Of a DNA stretch of 64,000 nucleotides, positions 63,628 through 64,000 are shown one piece after another. Below the pieces are notes generated by a model, which worked only from the letters and a program-made list of their open reading frames with translations, did no database searches and was not told where the DNA came from. Every line of letters begins with the position of its first letter. The first letter of the stretch is position 1. Made by a program: the position numbers and the translations under genes. Origin of the DNA: Streptacidiphilus anmyonensis (GTDB taxonomy: Bacteria; Actinomycetota; Actinomycetes; Streptomycetales; Streptomycetaceae); contig NZ_BBPQ01000004.1 in assembly GCF_000787855.1 (NCBI RefSeq), positions 211,803 to 275,802 of the forward strand, written 5' to 3'.

Positions 63628-64000
63628 GTGCGCTTCCTCCTCGACGCCGAGCAGCGGGACTTCGCCCGCACCCTGGACACGATGCTCGCGGCCGCGGACA
63701 CCCCGTCCGCGGCCCGCGCCTGGGCCCGCGGCGACCACACCCCCGGCCGCGCCCTGTGGGACCGCCTGGCGAAGGCGGGCGTCTTCGCCCTCGCGGTCCC
63801 GGAGCAGTTCGACGGCGCGGGCCCCCTGCCCCTGGAGCTCTCGCTGGCCTTCGAGGCACTGGGCCGCCACGCGGTCCCGGGCCCGGCGGTCGAGACCGTG
63901 GCCGCGGCCGTGCTCCTGGCCGCCCTCGGCCTCCCCGGGCCCGGCCCGGCGGGGGCAGGCGGGTCGGGGCCTGCCGGCGGAGGGGCCGGCGACGCGGGGT
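63628..64000 (+). CDS. Acyl-CoA dehydrogenase (FadE32/33-like), 5' part
   Basis: GTG start at 63628, open to the window end (124 codons seen). It begins with an RFLLDAEQRDFAR-type helix, GRALWDRLAKAGVFALAVPE, then GRHAVPGPAVETVAAAVLL, typical of the smaller partner subunits of alpha2beta2 acyl-CoA dehydrogenases in the KstR2 regulon (FadE32 or FadE33). It is directly after fadE31, which fits partnership with it. The rest is outside the window. Confidence 0.78.
   Translation, partial: MRFLLDAEQRDFARTLDTMLAAADTPSAARAWARGDHTPGRALWDRLAKAGVFALAVPEQFDGAGPLPLELSLAFEALGRHAVPGPAVETVAAAVLLAALGLPGPGPAGAGGSGPAGGGAGDAG

Overview
The window is very GC-rich, coding-dense actinobacterial DNA. Strong GC3 bias, frequent GTG starts, a dnaK-grpE-dnaJ-hspR operon with HAIR-type operators, a mycothiol-dependent isomerase-family gene and many secreted proteases all point to Streptomycetaceae (Streptomyces, Kitasatospora or Streptacidiphilus). 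All calls come from reading the sequence; no database search was run.

Layout. 1-6.3 kb: the 3' end of a 2-oxoacid dehydrogenase E2 gene, a secreted M64 metallopeptidase, a secreted trypsin-like protease, an MFS transporter, a DinB/maleylpyruvate-isomerase-family enzyme and a nitrilase-family amidohydrolase. 6.4-12 kb: an MFS exporter, a LysR regulator divergent from a TDT-family carrier, a nucleoside-deoxyribosyltransferase-like protein, and a LuxR-type regulator divergent from an unannotated 48-codon gene for a secreted peptide. 12-16.6 kb: the heat-shock operon. 16.6-22.5 kb: a large Fe-S oxidoreductase (Rv0338c type), a LamG secreted protein, a Yip1 protein, a trans-editing AlaX-type protein, dcd and a zinc-ribbon protein. 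22.7-24.2 kb: tRNA-Gly(CCC) followed by two genes with weaker GC3 bias. 24.3-32.7 kb: a polysaccharide region with two GH26 proteins, a GT39-like mannosyltransferase, a membrane GT2 synthase, a proline-rich membrane protein and a UDP-sugar dehydrogenase. 32.9-39.6 kb: small membrane proteins, an S53 peptidase without a propeptide, an epimerase, DedA, a two-lobed membrane protein and a USP. 39.9-43.2 kb: kdpDE without kdpFABC nearby. 43.3-53.8 kb: a Tat-type DMFase-like protein and a surface-sugar cluster. That cluster holds all four enzymes expected for UDP-2,3-diacetamido-2,3-dideoxy-glucuronate plus two glycosyltransferases. 54-64 kb: a gene set closely parallel to the mycobacterial KstR2 regulon for the steroid C/D-ring remnant HIP (two SDRs, echA20, ipdA, ipdB, ipdC, fadA6, ipdF, an enoyl-CoA hydratase, fadE31 and a second fadE cut by the window end).

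How the parts fit. The two divergent promoters of the HIP-like cluster carry nearly identical palindromes matching the KstR2 operator with one or two changes. This suggests one TetR-type regulator, encoded outside the window, controls the whole set. The GT2/GH26/GT39 operon looks like synthase-dependent exopolysaccharide production with a GH26 in the role a GH8 plays in bacterial cellulose operons. The most novel candidate is the secreted-peptide/LuxR pair at 10.6-12.0 kb, which has the architecture of a peptide-signalling module.
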